NCBI GenBank assembly: GCA_031288035.1 | Contig: JAITSG010000086.1 | Span: 1 to 5,898, forward strand | Direction: 5' to 3' | Source: Rickettsiales bacterium | GTDB lineage: Bacteria > Pseudomonadota > Alphaproteobacteria > Rs-D84 > CACZYB01 | Length of the DNA stretch: 5,898 bases | Part shown: positions 5,420 through 5,898 of the stretch, piece by piece | How the letters are laid out: every line of letters begins with the position of its first letter | Position numbering within the stretch: position 1 is the first letter of the stretch | Made by a program: the position numbers and the translations under genes | The notes under the pieces: model-generated | What the model was told of the DNA's origin: nothing | Database searches by the model: none | The model's input: only the letters and a program-made list of their open reading frames with translations

Positions 5420-5898
5420 ATGCGCGCAGTCCTGTTCTTTCTAATAACCTTATCCATGGCCGGAGCGTTCCCGCAGAAGGCTTCCCGCGCCGGAATGGCG
5501 CAATGCATAGCCTGCCCGGCCGGCACGTACACGAGCGGAGGCAGCGCGACCGGCTGCGCCACATGCCCGGCGAACTATTACTGTCCGGGCGCGAGCGACA
5601 AGCTTGCGTGCCCGGCGGGGGCTACGGCGGCGGCGGGGGCCGCGAATAAGAACGACTGCAAGGCGTTGCCAATCGGCACAGGCCTCGGCGGGCAGTACTG
5701 CGCTGCGACGAACAAGAACGAGTGCACGGCGAACGCGGCGTGGGCGGGGGGCTCGAATGTGTGCTACAGCAACTCGTCCACGTACACGGCATGGGACGGG
5801 AGCAGCGTAACATACACATCGCCGTACAAGGCTCGTCAGAACAGCTACAGCATACAAGCTAGTACCTGGGCATGTACTACGAGCTCCAGCACGGCTCC
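5420..5898 (+). CDS. Secreted Cys-rich repeat protein, 3' end outside window
   Basis: The frame opens at ATG 5420 after a strong SD (GGAGGG, 5410-5415) and stays open to the window edge, giving 159 residues without a stop. Residues 1-16 (MRAVLFFLITLSMAGA) are a typical Sec signal peptide, with cleavage likely after AGA or a little later. The mature part has 11 cysteines in 131 residues (29, 32, 46, 49, 55, 64, 80, 94, 102, 115, 152). Repeated CPAG/CPAN motifs occur at 32, 49 and 64 with YYCPG at 53-57, resembling the GCC2/GCC3 (ephrin-receptor-like, EGF-like) Cys-rich modules. After residue 115 it becomes Ser/Thr/Tyr-rich. It is probably an exported, disulfide-bonded surface protein, and large families of such proteins occur, as I recall, in uncultured gut Alphaproteobacteria. 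Function and full length are unknown. Readings in other frames here (5323-5649 plus, 5450-5857 minus) are shadows. Confidence 0.82.
   Translation, partial: MRAVLFFLITLSMAGAFPQKASRAGMAQCIACPAGTYTSGGSATGCATCPANYYCPGASDKLACPAGATAAAGAANKNDCKALPIGTGLGGQYCAATNKNECTANAAWAGGSNVCYSNSSTYTAWDGSSVTYTSPYKARQNSYSIQASTWACTTSSSTA

Noticed and set aside
5323..5649. Plus-strand 108-residue frame starting with TTG
   Set aside because: It runs through the structured RNA and then reads the Cys-rich gene out of frame. No SD fits.

Overview
The window looks like a piece of chromosome from a Gram-negative, probably alphaproteobacterial, GC-rich organism. The Gram-negative call rests on a clear lipid A kinase (LpxK). 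The alphaproteobacterial call is inference: LpxK has DDGLQN where gammaproteobacteria usually have DDGFQH, SufE is free-standing, and the Cys-rich secreted protein at the right edge resembles proteins I associate with uncultured gut Alphaproteobacteria. Codon use is odd for a GC-rich genome, because isoleucine is mostly ATA. I see no insertion sequence, integrase, tRNA, rRNA or CRISPR array.

Layout. The left half (about 55-2858) is a minus-strand gene cluster read right to left: sufE (sulfur acceptor for Fe-S cluster assembly), an M23 zinc endopeptidase of the MepM/Csd3 type with an N-terminal membrane anchor, and an unrecognised 316-residue protein with a C-terminal Cys cluster. Gaps are 7 and 40 bases and Shine-Dalgarno (SD) sequences sit in the gaps, so these are probably one operon. 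sufE is divergent from lpxK (2892-3830, plus strand). The 33-base gap holds face-to-face promoters whose -35 boxes lie inside the opposite gene. After lpxK, a strong TTGACA/TATATT promoter drives an unrecognised 417-residue protein (3917-5170), which ends at an intrinsic terminator.

The right end (5171-5898) is the most interesting part. A TTGCAT-17-TATAAT promoter (5207-5235) is followed by about 160 bases that fold into a long irregular hairpin. I can write 28 base pairs in four blocks between 5249-5284 and 5368-5400. An asymmetric internal bubble with a small GAAA hairpin on its 3' side and a short apical stem-loop complete the fold. This is the architecture of 6S RNA, and the 3' strand can refold into a local 10-bp hairpin, as 6S RNAs do when they release RNA polymerase. 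It could instead be a switch-like 5' leader of the next gene, because its 3' strand also pairs with that gene's SD. The next gene (5420 to the edge, open) encodes a secreted Cys-rich protein with repeated CPAG/CPAN motifs.

Functional themes are envelope biogenesis (LpxK in lipid A, M23 peptidase in peptidoglycan remodelling, a secreted Cys-rich surface protein) and Fe-S assembly (SufE). The two larger unknown proteins sit beside these envelope genes but have no established role.
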